The translations under genes were made by a program, and so were the position numbers. Under the pieces are notes generated by a model. It saw nothing but the letters and a program-made list of their open reading frames with translations. It was not told the origin of the DNA and ran no database searches. DNA of 64,000 nucleotides. Source: an uncultured Eubacteriales bacterium (GTDB lineage Bacteria; Bacillota; Clostridia; Oscillospirales; CAG-272). Shown piece by piece: positions 27,105 through 36,891 of this stretch; position 1 is the first letter of the stretch; each line of letters starts with the position of its first letter. The stretch lies in the NCBI GenBank assembly GCA_902491535.1, contig CABUHS010000007.1:19412-83411 (forward strand), given 5' to 3'.

Positions 27105-27133
27105 TTGAAAAATAAAACCTCGTATGATATAAT
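27105..27133 (+). promoter_or_regulatory. Sigma-A promoter of the 27.2-30.3 kb plus-strand pair
   Basis: TTGAAA at 27105-27110, 17 bp, TATAAT at 27128-27133. The start site would fall near 27140, leaving too short a leader for the ATG at 27155 and supporting the later TTG start. Confidence 0.75.
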
Positions 27134-27205
27134 TATTTTATATAATGTAATACTATGTTTTCTATACAGACTATATACGCGTATAAAAAGGAGGCGGTAT
27201 CACAA

Positions 27206-29149
27206 TTGAATAACACACATGTATACGACCTCCGTAAAGCTCCTCCGGGATACAGCGGAAAAACAAGTCTGCATGACGGAACACGTCTTATTCAAATAAA
27301 CAACTCCGTAGATAAACCTGCACACAAATATAATAACGGTGCAAAAGGCGGCAGCAATATAACAGCACAGCCGGACAGCCGTAAACGCTCCGCCAGATCA
27401 GAGGAATCACGTGCAAAAAACAGCCAGCCCCGCCATAATGCGCCGCCGTACGCCGCAGAAGTTCCGACCCGCTCAGAAAACAGACACAGCAGTACGGTAT
27501 TTTCGGATGAGCATGTGCATACAAATGATAATAAACGTACAGACCGCCCGAAACACAGCGGCATACCCGGAACCGGCAAAGCCGCTCAAAGCAGCAATTC
27601 AAAGTCTCCAACCGAAAACAAACGAAAAAAAGACAAAAAAAGCCGCGTACTACATAACGAATCCTTTGGCGGCGTAAAGCACATCGGCGGATCGGAAACT
27701 GAAAAAGCCGTGCAGAATAACGAACGGCAACAAAAAAACAGTGCCGCAGAATACAGCGTAAACAATAAAAGATATAAACAATACGAAAGCCGAAATGCAC
27801 CGTCTGACAGATATCCCGTAAAAGAAGCAGACAGAAGCAGACAGATAAACGCGCATAATAATGAAAAAAGGGACAGAGGCAGGCAAAACGGATATCCTCA
27901 ACCTAATGATAGATATACCGTCACAGAGAACATTCAAAACACCCGCGGCATGCGCACATCCGCATACGATACAAACCGCCCTTCGGATCGCGAAAGCCCG
28001 CAGAGGAAAATAAGAGTACCTCAAGCGGATCAAAAAGCCGCGCAAGCAGCTTCTTCCGGAATAATACAGACAGAACACGTAAGCCGAACTCCGCCGGAGA
28101 ACAATCGGCGCAGCAGCTATAACAAAATTCAGCAACTCCGGAAAAACAGCCGGTATAACGCCGATAGACCAAATCCGTACAATTCGAATCCGGTATATAG
28201 TTACGGAAGCAGAAGCTCCGAAAATCCTCCGGAAAATCACCGCCGCTCCTCTCAGCGGCCGTCAAGACAAGAACATAAGCCTGAAAAGCCGAAAATGACA
28301 GCCGAAGAACGACGGATGATAGCCGCCGCCGAGGAAGCACGTAAAAAAGCGGAATCACAGCTTAAGCTCGAAGAGGCTGAGCGAAAAAAGGCCAATAACA
28401 ACCGCAGGCGAGCTGAGATACGAAAACGCCGAAAAGCTTCCGTCAAGGAACTCAGAGCGGAGCTTTTCAGTATGCTGCTCGATTCCGTTCCTCTCTTCAT
28501 TATGTTTCTGATAGCAACAGTTCTGATCGGCGGAATCGCCGTACTTTCTTTCACAGTCGCTCTGCGTGTCAACTTTTCCGTTGGCCCGGATACTGTAATT
28601 TATCAGATCGGAGAGGATAAGGAACGCGGCACCGAGACATTACGCCTTTCTGCGAATAAATATATCAGAGACGGTGTACTTTATATGAGTATGGACGATT
28701 TCGCCGAACGTTTTGAATTTACAACCGTCGGAACTCCCGATGAACTTAAGTATATTTCAAGAGTCAGCGAAAATATAATGAAAGTAAAGATCGGATCATC
28801 GTTTGTTACGGTAAATGATATTCCGCTCCGACTTTCCGATCCGGTAATACGGGACGGAAAGGAAGTGCTTGTTCCGTATGACTTTTTTGCAAGCTATGTA
28901 TCCGGATTTTCTATATCCTACGACGGAGAAAAAGCCAAAATAAAACTGCTGCGTGACATAGCTGATTATACGGTTTCGGTCGGAGAAGGAAAACTGCCGG
29001 TTTATGCAAATATCGGATTCATTCCGAGCGGATACACCGAGACTCCGAATATAATCGAAAATTCACTTCCTGCGTCCGTATACGCCGCCACAGATCCGAA
29101 TCCTCCGCCGCCAGAGCCGGAACCTGCAGCTGCGAATACAGCTCAATAG
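27206..29149 (+). CDS. Membrane-anchored protein with long disordered cytoplasmic region and stalk-like C-terminal domain (647 aa)
   Basis: Unrecognised as a named family. Residues ~1-360 are low-complexity, rich in N, S, R, K, P and Q. A charged helix/coiled coil follows (~365-425, MTAEERRMIAAAEEARKKAE), then one membrane helix (~431-458). The outer domain (~470-620) resembles the copper amine oxidase N-terminal-like stalk: YIRDGVLYMSMDDFAERFEF ... KIGSSFVTVNDIPL ... VLVPYDFFASYVSGF. It ends in a proline-rich tail. The start is TTG at 27206, with AAGGAGG 11 bp upstream; the earlier ATG at 27155 has no ribosome binding site. It is followed 64 bp later by a peptidoglycan carboxypeptidase-like gene, so a role in the envelope is likely. 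Confidence 0.7.
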   Translation: MNNTHVYDLRKAPPGYSGKTSLHDGTRLIQINNSVDKPAHKYNNGAKGGSNITAQPDSRKRSARSEESRAKNSQPRHNAPPYAAEVPTRSENRHSSTVFSDEHVHTNDNKRTDRPKHSGIPGTGKAAQSSNSKSPTENKRKKDKKSRVLHNESFGGVKHIGGSETEKAVQNNERQQKNSAAEYSVNNKRYKQYESRNAPSDRYPVKEADRSRQINAHNNEKRDRGRQNGYPQPNDRYTVTENIQNTRGMRTSAYDTNRPSDRESPQRKIRVPQADQKAAQAASSGIIQTEHVSRTPPENNRRSSYNKIQQLRKNSRYNADRPNPYNSNPVYSYGSRSSENPPENHRRSSQRPSRQEHKPEKPKMTAEERRMIAAAEEARKKAESQLKLEEAERKKANNNRRRAEIRKRRKASVKELRAELFSMLLDSVPLFIMFLIATVLIGGIAVLSFTVALRVNFSVGPDTVIYQIGEDKERGTETLRLSANKYIRDGVLYMSMDDFAERFEFTTVGTPDELKYISRVSENIMKVKIGSSFVTVNDIPLRLSDPVIRDGKEVLVPYDFFASYVSGFSISYDGEKAKIKLLRDIADYTVSVGEGKLPVYANIGFIPSGYTETPNIIENSLPASVYAATDPNPPPPEPEPAAANTAQ

Positions 29150-29213
29150 TTTATTTCCTGTTTAATAATTAAATTTTACGTTTAATCATAAATTTTTGCG
29201 AGGTTGATACACA

Positions 29214-30269
29214 TTGGATAACCGAAACAATTATACAAGGCAGAGTCACGGAAATCTTCAGTACCGTGCCGATGCGCCGAAAAGACCACCGCAAAGTCCA
29301 TCGGCGCGAACACCGGAAAATACCGGAAACGCATTTATACGTGATACCTCAAGAGCGCGTATCGAGCGTGCAAAAGCACGCGAAAGACGCAGGCGCAGAC
29401 GCCGGATCATAAATATAACCACCATGCTTGTGCTTTTCGCCGTACTCATACTGATAATTGCGGTAATTGCTAAAATTATATCCGGAGATTCCGAACCGCC
29501 AGTAAAACCTGACGGAAATACGGCATTGCCATCTCAGACAGATACAACGGAAAAGACAGATACCGTCACCGACGCAGTAACAGAACCGCTGACAGGTCCT
29601 GCGGCATACGGCATAACATTTGTTTCCGACCTTTCGGAATATGAGCAATACATGGATCCTGAAAACCGAAATGACTATATGATAGTAGTAAACAAAGGAT
29701 CTCTTCTTGACGAAAACTACAAGCCTGACGATCTTGCCGATCTTACCGATACACGTGCAGACGGACGCGAAACTCAGAGGATGAGACTTGCCGCCGCGAA
29801 AGCTATCGAGGCAATGTTTATTGAGATGCGCGCATGCGGATATACAGACGTTTCGATAACGAGTGCTTACCGTCCGTACAGCCAGCAAAAATATCTGTTC
29901 GAAAAATATACCGCGGACGAACTGAAAAGCCATCCGGGCTGGACACTGGAACAGGCAGAGGCGGAAGTCGAAACATACTCGGCGCGCCCCGGAACAAGCG
30001 AACATCAGACAGGACTTTGCTGCGACCTGCACAATCTTCCGTCGGCAGACAAACGCTTTGCAAACGAAGAAGCCTATACATGGCTTTGTGACAACGCATG
30101 GAAATTCGGTTTTATACTTCGCTATCCCGAGGATAAAACATCAACGACAGGATACGATTTCGAGCCGTGGCATTACCGCTTCGTCGGACGCTATAATGCG
30201 CAGAAGATCCGCGAGCAGGGGTTGTGTCTTGAAGAATATGCCGCTCAGCAAAATCAAGTTACAAACTAA
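29214..30269 (+). CDS. D-alanyl-D-alanine carboxypeptidase of the VanY family, membrane anchored
   Basis: Predicted to trim peptidoglycan stem peptides. It has a basic N-terminus (~1-60), one membrane helix (~63-87), a threonine-rich linker and the VanY domain. The domain shows SITSAYRPYSQQKYLFEKY, the zinc signature PGTSEHQTGLCCDLH (His and Asp ligands) and EPWHYRFVG (catalytic Glu and His ligand). It starts at TTG 29214-29216, preceded by GAGG at 11 bp, the same start style as the gene before it. It probably forms an operon with that gene. Confidence 0.88.
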   Translation: MDNRNNYTRQSHGNLQYRADAPKRPPQSPSARTPENTGNAFIRDTSRARIERAKARERRRRRRRIINITTMLVLFAVLILIIAVIAKIISGDSEPPVKPDGNTALPSQTDTTEKTDTVTDAVTEPLTGPAAYGITFVSDLSEYEQYMDPENRNDYMIVVNKGSLLDENYKPDDLADLTDTRADGRETQRMRLAAAKAIEAMFIEMRACGYTDVSITSAYRPYSQQKYLFEKYTADELKSHPGWTLEQAEAEVETYSARPGTSEHQTGLCCDLHNLPSADKRFANEEAYTWLCDNAWKFGFILRYPEDKTSTTGYDFEPWHYRFVGRYNAQKIREQGLCLEEYAAQQNQVTN

Positions 30270-30315
30270 AAAATATAAAAAATCACAGTTCAAAAGGTAA
30301 AACAAGAGGTACAAA

Positions 30316-32250
30316 ATGGCAAAATACGTTCCCTATCCGCTTTTTCACGATGATATGCCAGTAGACATATCCTTTGTATTCGAGTCCGAGCGCCCCGCCG
30401 GAAAGCACGGATTTATGCGCGCATGCGAAGACCATTTCGAATTCGAGGATGGTACCAAAGCGCGCTTCTGGGGTGTTAACTTCAACGGCGGCGCATGCTT
30501 TCCCACACATGAATATTCAGAAATGGTTGCCGAAAGACTTGCAAAAGCAGGATGCAATATAGTCCGCTTTCATCAGCTCGATGCTGAATGGGACTGTCCC
30601 AATATCTTCTCCTTTACGCGAGGAAAGCGCCTTGCTTCAACAAGAGAACTTGATCCGCGAAGCATGGAGCGTCTCGATTATCTTATCTACTGTCTCAAGC
30701 AGCAGGGTATCTACTGCTATCTCGACATGCTCACATACAGACGTTACAAATCCGGAGATGAAGTCAAAGCCGCAGAGGATATGATCGATTCCACAAAATA
30801 TCCGTTCAACTGTTTCGACAGACGCATGATAGAGCTTCAGAAGGAATTCATTCACGACATCTGGAATCATTTCAACCCGTACACCTGCGAAAAATACAAG
30901 GACGATCCGGTATTCGTCATGACCGAGATCATCAACGAAAACGATCTTTTCAGCAAGCCTAACTTCACCGTCGAGCCCTATACTTCCAAGTTCCGTGAAA
31001 TGTTCGCCGCATGGCTTGCGGAAAACGGCATTGAATTCGATGCAGCAAACTGCGATCTTACCGCGAACGACGGCGTGCTTTCCGACTTCAAGGTACACGT
31101 GGAAAGAAAATATTTCCGTGAAATGCGTGACTATATGATATCTATCGGAGTTAAAATACCGATAACCGGAACCAACTGGTTCTTCAACGATGCGCTTACA
31201 AGCGCGCACACCGAAATGGACTTCATGGATACGCATTCATATTTCTATGACTGGCGTTGGAACGACCACTGCACGCGTCTCGACTCGCTCACCGACCAGG
31301 AGGACTGCGATCTTGCGAGAATCCTGCGCGAACGCGTCGACGGACTTCCTTTCTTTGTTTCCGAATGGGATATGCCGTGGCCTAACCCTTGCAGAGCAGA
31401 AAGTCCGCTCCTCTTCGCTGCGGCAGGCTCGTACCAGGATTGGTCAGGCTTTGCAATACATACATATGCCTATACAACACGCCTCGATAAGCTCGATATT
31501 CTCGGAAAGGAAATCATTCCGCCGTGCATCGACGGCGTAGGATACCGCGAGGGAGTATTCTCTGTATGGAACGATCCCGCAAAATTCGGCATGTTCCTTC
31601 ACAGCGCACTTATAACCAGACGCGAGGATGTAAAGCCTGCATCGGATAAAGTTACAATAAAGGTCGGGAACGATGCACAGGAAGCATTCCGCGCAGCTAC
31701 CGAATACAAGAAAGTCGGTGTAAGCTTTGACCGCGGCGAAGATGCATCCAAGCCTCTGTTTGACGTAGATGCAGGAGAAGTCACCTCTACCGACGGTCAG
31801 CTCTACCGAAGCTGGAAAAAGAATTTCGGATACATAAACTCCGAAAGAACAAAAGCGGTATACGGCAGACTCGGCAAAAACGGCGAAATCGCAATGGACG
31901 GTCTGACCGTAAAAGCTGACAGCGATTGCGGCGTAATTGCAATATCTTCCCTTTCGGACGTTCCGCTCTCAGAGACAGACAATATACTTATTACCGCCCT
32001 GTGCGATGCAGTAAATACCGATATGAAATGGGACGGAGACCATATGCTTGAATACGGTCACGCACCCGTTCAGGTAAAGGTCATGGAAGCAGAGATCAAG
32101 CTGCGCGTATGCGGCAAAATGAGAATCCGCTCGGTAGGTCCGGAAGCTCAGTATACCGGAGAGATACCGACCGAGTACAAGGACGGCTTCATCAGCTTTA
32201 AGCTCGGAGACGTTCATCCCGGAATGTACTATCTTATGACACGTGAATAA
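30316..32250 (+). CDS. Clan A glycoside hydrolase, GH5-like (644 aa)
   Basis: TIM-barrel glycosidase without a signal peptide, so cytoplasmic. Family-type features are FWGVNFNGGACFP, AKAGCNIVRFHQLD, the acid/base region TEIINENDLF (Asn-Glu) and a likely nucleophile in FFVSEWDMPWPNP. A beta-rich C-terminal domain (~470-644) ends in KLGDVHPGMYYLM. Substrate not readable; mannan, glucan and other beta-glycans are all possible. Codon use favours C-ending codons more than its neighbours, which may mean high expression or a different history. It stands alone, with GAGGT before the ATG. Confidence 0.8.
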   Translation: MAKYVPYPLFHDDMPVDISFVFESERPAGKHGFMRACEDHFEFEDGTKARFWGVNFNGGACFPTHEYSEMVAERLAKAGCNIVRFHQLDAEWDCPNIFSFTRGKRLASTRELDPRSMERLDYLIYCLKQQGIYCYLDMLTYRRYKSGDEVKAAEDMIDSTKYPFNCFDRRMIELQKEFIHDIWNHFNPYTCEKYKDDPVFVMTEIINENDLFSKPNFTVEPYTSKFREMFAAWLAENGIEFDAANCDLTANDGVLSDFKVHVERKYFREMRDYMISIGVKIPITGTNWFFNDALTSAHTEMDFMDTHSYFYDWRWNDHCTRLDSLTDQEDCDLARILRERVDGLPFFVSEWDMPWPNPCRAESPLLFAAAGSYQDWSGFAIHTYAYTTRLDKLDILGKEIIPPCIDGVGYREGVFSVWNDPAKFGMFLHSALITRREDVKPASDKVTIKVGNDAQEAFRAATEYKKVGVSFDRGEDASKPLFDVDAGEVTSTDGQLYRSWKKNFGYINSERTKAVYGRLGKNGEIAMDGLTVKADSDCGVIAISSLSDVPLSETDNILITALCDAVNTDMKWDGDHMLEYGHAPVQVKVMEAEIKLRVCGKMRIRSVGPEAQYTGEIPTEYKDGFISFKLGDVHPGMYYLMTRE

Positions 32251-32369
32251 AAAAGTGCTGTCTCTGTTCTAAATACCTGATCAAGGAAAACAACATATAT
32301 TATTCCCTGCAGGCAAAGTACAGATTGCTATTAATTCCACTGTCACATCTATTTTTTAACTGCAAATTA

Positions 32370-32420
32370 AAAAATGCTTATCCTATCGAATGTCAGATTC
32401 GGTTTGATAAGCATTTTTAT
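32370..32420 (+). terminator. Terminator between the glycosidase and ldh
   Basis: AAAAATGCTTATC and its complement (13 bp) enclose 23 nt, followed by a T-rich end. It can work in either direction. The remaining 200 bp to ldh are AT-rich, with no gene seen. Confidence 0.7.
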
Positions 32421-32624
32421 TGTGCAATAATAAAATTACGTAGTACCCGCACACAACCTTATTATTGCGTCAGCAGGTCGGGTTCTTACTCTAAAACAAC
32501 AAGATTCTGAGTTGGTTTCTTATTTTAACATCATAATGCGTATTTAAAACCGAAAATGGGAATACTTTTGAGTAATACACCGTAAAAGCAGTGTATATTT
32601 TAATTGAACAGGTACGGTATATAA

Positions 32625-33623
32625 ATGAATATAACTCAAAATTCATACAGAAAAAGCTCTCATGTGAAGAGAAAAATCGCAATTGTCGGGGCCGGATACG
32701 TCGGAACAAGCTGCGCATTTGCAATTTTGAATCAAAAGCTATGCGACGACATGGTACTGATCGACACCGACATTGCGCGCGCAGAGGGCGAGGCAGCAGA
32801 TCTTGCTCACGGTGTCGCATTTTCAGGTACAAACATGCATATATTTGCAGGAAGTTACAGCGACTGTTCAGACGCAGATATAATGATAATCGCCGCAGGA
32901 GCAGCTCAGGTTCCCGGAGAAACCCGAAGCGATGCAAGGATTCTGCGGCGCAACAGCGAAACGGTAAAATCGATTACCCGGAGCGCCGTATCCGCCGGAT
33001 TTTCCGGAATTTTTATTGTAGCTACAAACCCCGTTGACGTTATGTCTTCTATCGTATATATGCATTCGGGATTTCCGGCGGCAAGAATAATCGGAAGCGG
33101 AACAACACTTGATACCGCCAGACTCAGATATCTCCTCGGCAGTTATTTCGAAGTCGACCCGAGAAATGTACATGCTTATGTGATCGGAGAACACGGAGAC
33201 ACAGAGTTTGTTCCTTGGTCGTCTGCCTATATCGGAGTTAAACCGATACGGTCATTGTGTAAAGAGCATCCGCTGCGTTTTTCGGAAAAGGAGCTGTCCG
33301 ATATTGAACAGCAGGTACGGACCTCTGCATACAAAATAATTGCAGCAAAACAGGCAACAAGCTACGGAATCGGCATGGCGCTTGCCCGTATCATACGTGC
33401 GGTATTCGGAGATGAACACAGCATTCTGACTGTATCCTCGCTCATTGAAGGAGAGTACGGTATCGGGAACATCTGGCTCGGCACTCCGTGTACAGTCGGA
33501 GGAGACGGAGTTATAGGAAAGCTGAAAATCGCTCTGACCGACGAAGAACTACAGAAAATAAAACTTTCCGCCGATAAGATAAAAAAAGATCTTTCCGCCG
33601 CAGAGCCTGAAAAAATATTTTAA
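32625..33623 (+). CDS. ldh: L-lactate dehydrogenase
   Basis: NAD-dependent reduction of pyruvate to lactate in fermentation. The Rossmann motif is KIAIVGAGYVGTSCAFA (~16-32), with VLIDTD ending in the NAD-selective Asp, AAGAAQVPGETRSDARILRRN (split here as AAGAAQVPGE and TRSDARILRRN; substrate-loop Arg), ATNPVDVM and the catalytic GEHGDTEFVPWS (His-Asp relay region). Length 332 is slightly long, with ~15 extra N-terminal residues; a GTG start at codon 14 is possible, but only the first ATG has an AGG upstream. Own terminator follows. Confidence 0.88.
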   Translation: MNITQNSYRKSSHVKRKIAIVGAGYVGTSCAFAILNQKLCDDMVLIDTDIARAEGEAADLAHGVAFSGTNMHIFAGSYSDCSDADIMIIAAGAAQVPGETRSDARILRRNSETVKSITRSAVSAGFSGIFIVATNPVDVMSSIVYMHSGFPAARIIGSGTTLDTARLRYLLGSYFEVDPRNVHAYVIGEHGDTEFVPWSSAYIGVKPIRSLCKEHPLRFSEKELSDIEQQVRTSAYKIIAAKQATSYGIGMALARIIRAVFGDEHSILTVSSLIEGEYGIGNIWLGTPCTVGGDGVIGKLKIALTDEELQKIKLSADKIKKDLSAAEPEKIF

Positions 33624-33630
33624 GATACGT

Positions 33631-33678
33631 AAAAATCAGATATTTTCGCATAATTATGCAGAATATCTGATTTTTATT
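33631..33678 (+). terminator. Terminator after ldh
   Basis: AAAAATCAGATATT and its exact complement (14 bp) enclose 17 nt and end in TTTTTATT, eight bp after the ldh stop. Confidence 0.88.
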
Positions 33679-33709
33679 CTGTAAATTGTTTTTTATCGTC
33701 ACTTTGTTG

Positions 33710-33738
33710 TTGACAGAAAGAAACTTTTCGAATATAAT
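33710..33738 (+). promoter_or_regulatory. Consensus promoter of lysC
   Basis: TTGACA at 33710-33715, 17 bp, TATAAT at 33733-33738. Only ~55 nt of leader follow, too short for a lysine riboswitch, and none of its motifs is seen. Confidence 0.88.
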
Positions 33739-33801
33739 AATAAGAGTTATTTTATTATGATGGAATAAGTATTATTCGGAAAGACAGAGGATCATATCCC
33801 G

Positions 33802-35124
33802 ATGCAGAAGAATTTAAAAACAGCAAAATTCGGCGGAAGTTCGCTGGCAAGCGCCGAACAGTTCAAAAAAGTAATAGACATTATACTCTCTGATCCGAGT
33901 ATAAAATATGTAGTACCCTCGGCTCCGGGTAAGCGCTATAACGGAGATTTCAAGGTTACCGACAAGCTTTACGAATGCTATGAACTTGCTTCTACCGGCC
34001 ATAATATAGATGCAGTATATCATCAGTTTGAAGAAAGATACCGCGACATCGTCGAAGGTCTCGGAATGGACTACTCTCTCGACGATGAATTCGCCAAAAT
34101 AAAAATGTCAGTCATTCATAACGCGGGGCGCGATTATGCGGCAAGCCGCGGAGAATATCTGAACGCAAAGATACTCGCAAAGTATCTCGGATTTGAATTT
34201 ATAGACGCAAAAGAAATCATTTTCTTTACAGATAACGGTCTTCTTGACACCGATAAAACATATTCGGTAATGAGCGAGCGCCTCAAAAACGTTGAAAAAG
34301 CCGTAATACCCGGATTTTACGGTTCAATGCCCAATGATACTATAAAGACTTTTTCGCGCGGCGGCTCAGATATCACCGGAGCGATAGTTGCACGCGCGGT
34401 CGGCTGCGATATATATGAGAACTGGACAGATGTTTCCGGCTTCCTTATGGCAGATCCCCGCATTGTAAAAGATCCAAAGGTTATCGACGTTATAACATAC
34501 AATGAGCTTCGCGAGCTTTCCTACATGGGCGCGGGCGTTCTTCATGAAGATGCCGTCTTCCCGGTAAGACTTATGGGAATACCGATCAACATCAGAAACA
34601 CAAACGCTCCGGAGGATAACGGAACAATGATTGTCGCATCATGTGATAACAAAACTCCTGAAAACCCGATTACAGGTATAGCAGGCAAAAAAGGTTTCTG
34701 TTCAATAACTATTGAGAAGGACATGATGAACTCAGAGGTCGGCTTTACACGCCGCGTTCTGTCCGTTCTCGAAAAAGAAAACATATCGTTCGAACATATT
34801 CCGTCAGGAATAGATACCCTCAGCATAATCATGTCCTCAAAAACGATCGAGGGTAAGCATGACACCATTCTGCGCAGCCTTTGCAATGCAGTACAGCCCG
34901 ACAGCGTTTTCATCGAAGATCATATCGCTCTCATTGCAGTTGTCGGACGCGGAATGAGAAGCGCTACAGGGACAGCAGCACGCGCTATCGGAGCGGTTGC
35001 AAAAGCAAACATAAATCTCGTCATGATAGATCAGGGTTCGAGCGAGCTTAATATAATTCTCGGCGTTAACGAAAATGACCTTGAAGCAGCTATATCTGCT
35101 ATTTATAACGAATTCAACAGCTGA
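33802..35124 (+). CDS. lysC: Aspartate kinase
   Basis: Phosphorylates aspartate, the first step to lysine, threonine and methionine. It begins TAKFGGSSLASAEQFKKV (Lys-Phe-Gly-Gly-Ser motif), has TFSRGGSDITGAIVARAVG, YENWTDVSGFLMADPRIV and two ACT domains in the last ~150 residues (GFTRRVLSVLEKENISFEH ... IGAVAKANINLVMIDQGSSE). At 440 aa, monofunctional. It stands alone between its own promoter and terminator. The lack of a lysine riboswitch suggests allosteric control through the ACT domains. Confidence 0.94.
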   Translation: MQKNLKTAKFGGSSLASAEQFKKVIDIILSDPSIKYVVPSAPGKRYNGDFKVTDKLYECYELASTGHNIDAVYHQFEERYRDIVEGLGMDYSLDDEFAKIKMSVIHNAGRDYAASRGEYLNAKILAKYLGFEFIDAKEIIFFTDNGLLDTDKTYSVMSERLKNVEKAVIPGFYGSMPNDTIKTFSRGGSDITGAIVARAVGCDIYENWTDVSGFLMADPRIVKDPKVIDVITYNELRELSYMGAGVLHEDAVFPVRLMGIPINIRNTNAPEDNGTMIVASCDNKTPENPITGIAGKKGFCSITIEKDMMNSEVGFTRRVLSVLEKENISFEHIPSGIDTLSIIMSSKTIEGKHDTILRSLCNAVQPDSVFIEDHIALIAVVGRGMRSATGTAARAIGAVAKANINLVMIDQGSSELNIILGVNENDLEAAISAIYNEFNS

Positions 35125-35138
35125 ATATAAATCCCACA

Positions 35139-35176
35139 AAAAAATCCTGACTGCGAACGCAGTCAGGATTTTTTCA
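35139..35176. terminator. Bidirectional terminator between lysC and the Bce-type operon
   Basis: AAAAAATCCTGACTGCG and its complement form a 17-bp stem with a very short loop, flanked by A- and T-runs. It ends lysC on the plus strand and the sensor kinase operon on the minus strand. Confidence 0.9.
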
Positions 35177-35218
35177 TGTCCTTCGGATTTAACACAGAAA
35201 GCGCAGTCCTTTTACAAC

Positions 35219-36220
35219 TTACAAAGTGAAGATCAATTTTATTCCGAATCCGCTTTCATACGGTATGACAGGATCTGTTTCAACCTCAGCGCAGAGCTGC
35301 TGCGCATATTTGCGAACAAGATAAAGCCCCATACCGGTAGCTTTGCTCCCGTCCTGACTGCCTCCGGTAAATCCCTTATCGAAGATAAAAGGCGCGTCGC
35401 AGGGCGGTACGCCCTTTCCGTTGTTATATACGGACAGATACACTTTTCTTTGATCCTGTTTCACAGAAATAAATACTTCTCCGTTTTCCGGATCAGCATA
35501 CTTCAATGCATTATCTAAAAGCTGTCGCAGCATAAATACAAGCACTCTTTTATCAGTTATCACCTCTGCATGATCAAGCTCTGTCATAACAGAAATATTA
35601 TTTTCCTCAGCAAATACCGAATACTCGGCAGCAAGCTCCGATGCGCATTCATCTGCCCGTACTTTAACAAATTTATAATCGGAATGGTCGGTCTGAAGTC
35701 TTGCATAATAAAGTATCTGCTCGACCGATTCCCTCAGTTTATGGCCTGTATAGCTCATCCTTCCGTAAACATACGGCGACATTTCATCTTTACGGTTGGT
35801 AAGCACAAGCGAATTAAGAAAAAGCGGTGTTTTTATCTCATGTACCCACTCTTCGATATACTCCCGATATTCCTCAAGCTCCAGAGTTTTACCGTTTATC
35901 TGCTCAGATTGCATCAAAAGCTGACGGCACACAAGCTCCGCTGCAGACAACCACTGTACGCCGGACACACGTATAAGCTCTTTTTCGGTCTCTGTTCCGG
36001 GAGAGTCTACAAGCCGCTTTACTGCTTCGGATATTCGCTTTATGCGCTTCCTCTCAAGAAATGTTCCGACAATAAGTATCGCCGACGAAAACAGCAATAT
36101 AAACAAACTGACTCCGATAATCGCTTCAGGTCTTAATATCCATACGAGAAAAACAAATACAAGATCGGTCACAGCGAGCAAAACCGTAAAATGAGTTATA
36201 CTGCCCGTTATCTTTCTCAT
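35219..36220 (-). CDS. bceS: Intramembrane-sensing histidine kinase, BceS-like (333 aa)
   Basis: Partner of the adjacent regulator. Two membrane helices at ~10-55 with almost no outer loop mark the intramembrane-sensing group, which detects peptide antibiotics through the BceAB transporter. The phospho-acceptor is in WVHEIKTPLFLNSLV (His ~128). ATP-binding boxes are LRQLLDNALKYA (N-box), FDKGFTGG and GMGLYLVRKYA. It overlaps the regulator stop by 4 bp (ATGA). Confidence 0.9.
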   Translation of the reverse strand: MRKITGSITHFTVLLAVTDLVFVFLVWILRPEAIIGVSLFILLFSSAILIVGTFLERKRIKRISEAVKRLVDSPGTETEKELIRVSGVQWLSAAELVCRQLLMQSEQINGKTLELEEYREYIEEWVHEIKTPLFLNSLVLTNRKDEMSPYVYGRMSYTGHKLRESVEQILYYARLQTDHSDYKFVKVRADECASELAAEYSVFAEENNISVMTELDHAEVITDKRVLVFMLRQLLDNALKYADPENGEVFISVKQDQRKVYLSVYNNGKGVPPCDAPFIFDKGFTGGSQDGSKATGMGLYLVRKYAQQLCAEVETDPVIPYESGFGIKLIFTL

Positions 36221-36885
36221 TTCACATCCCCCAGTTTGTATCCGTATCCCCTGACAGTTTCCACGATACCGCCGATTTCTATCTCAGAAAGGTTTTTGCG
36301 AAGCCTTGTAATATTTACCTGAAGAATATTTTCATCGACAAATTCCTCCGTTCCCCAAACGGAGAAAAAGATATTGCGGCGGGAAACAGCATTCGGATAA
36401 TTCTCCATAAGCAATCTGAGTATCTTTCCCTCAGTTTCAGGTAAAACAAGCATTTTTTCATTGTATACGAGCTTGTATGTATCTGTATCCAAAATGAGAG
36501 ATCCCGTCTGAATAAGTCCCTTAACCCTGCCATAGTTTCTAAAGAGATGTTCGGCGCGCGCAACAAGCCTGTCCGGATGGCACGGTTTTGTAAGGAAATC
36601 ATCAGCGCCTATGCCGAGCGCCGTAAGTTCGTCGTCGAGTGTATCCCTTGCCGTAAGTATAAGCACGGGAACCGACATGCACGCCTTCACCGATCTGCAA
36701 ATTTCAAAACCCGATCTGCCGGGAAGGTTCACGTCCAGTACGATAAGTTCGGGCGCAAGCTGTTCAAGCTCCGCTTCGGCATCGTCAAACGACGTTATCC
36801 CGATTGCAGAGTGTCCTTTCTTTATAAAGGTATCAGTTATTTCATTTCGAAGATAAACGTCATCCTCTATGACGGCGATCCTCAT
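36217..36885 (-). CDS. bceR: OmpR-family response regulator, BceR-like
   Basis: Receiver domain with acidic pocket DD (~8-9), phospho-Asp in ELIVLDVNLPG (~52) and K in FLTKPCHPD. The C-terminal winged helix (~125-220) ends ETVRGYGYKL. It lies between bceB and bceS, so it likely activates the bceA promoter through the inverted repeat at 39736-39752. Confidence 0.93.
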   Translation of the reverse strand: MRIAVIEDDVYLRNEITDTFIKKGHSAIGITSFDDAEAELEQLAPELIVLDVNLPGRSGFEICRSVKACMSVPVLILTARDTLDDELTALGIGADDFLTKPCHPDRLVARAEHLFRNYGRVKGLIQTGSLILDTDTYKLVYNEKMLVLPETEGKILRLLMENYPNAVSRRNIFFSVWGTEEFVDENILQVNITRLRKNLSEIEIGGIVETVRGYGYKLGDVK

Positions 36886-36891
36886 GAACCG

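Noticed and set aside
33739..33801. Lysine riboswitch before lysC
   Set aside because: The leader is only about 55 nt, far too short.
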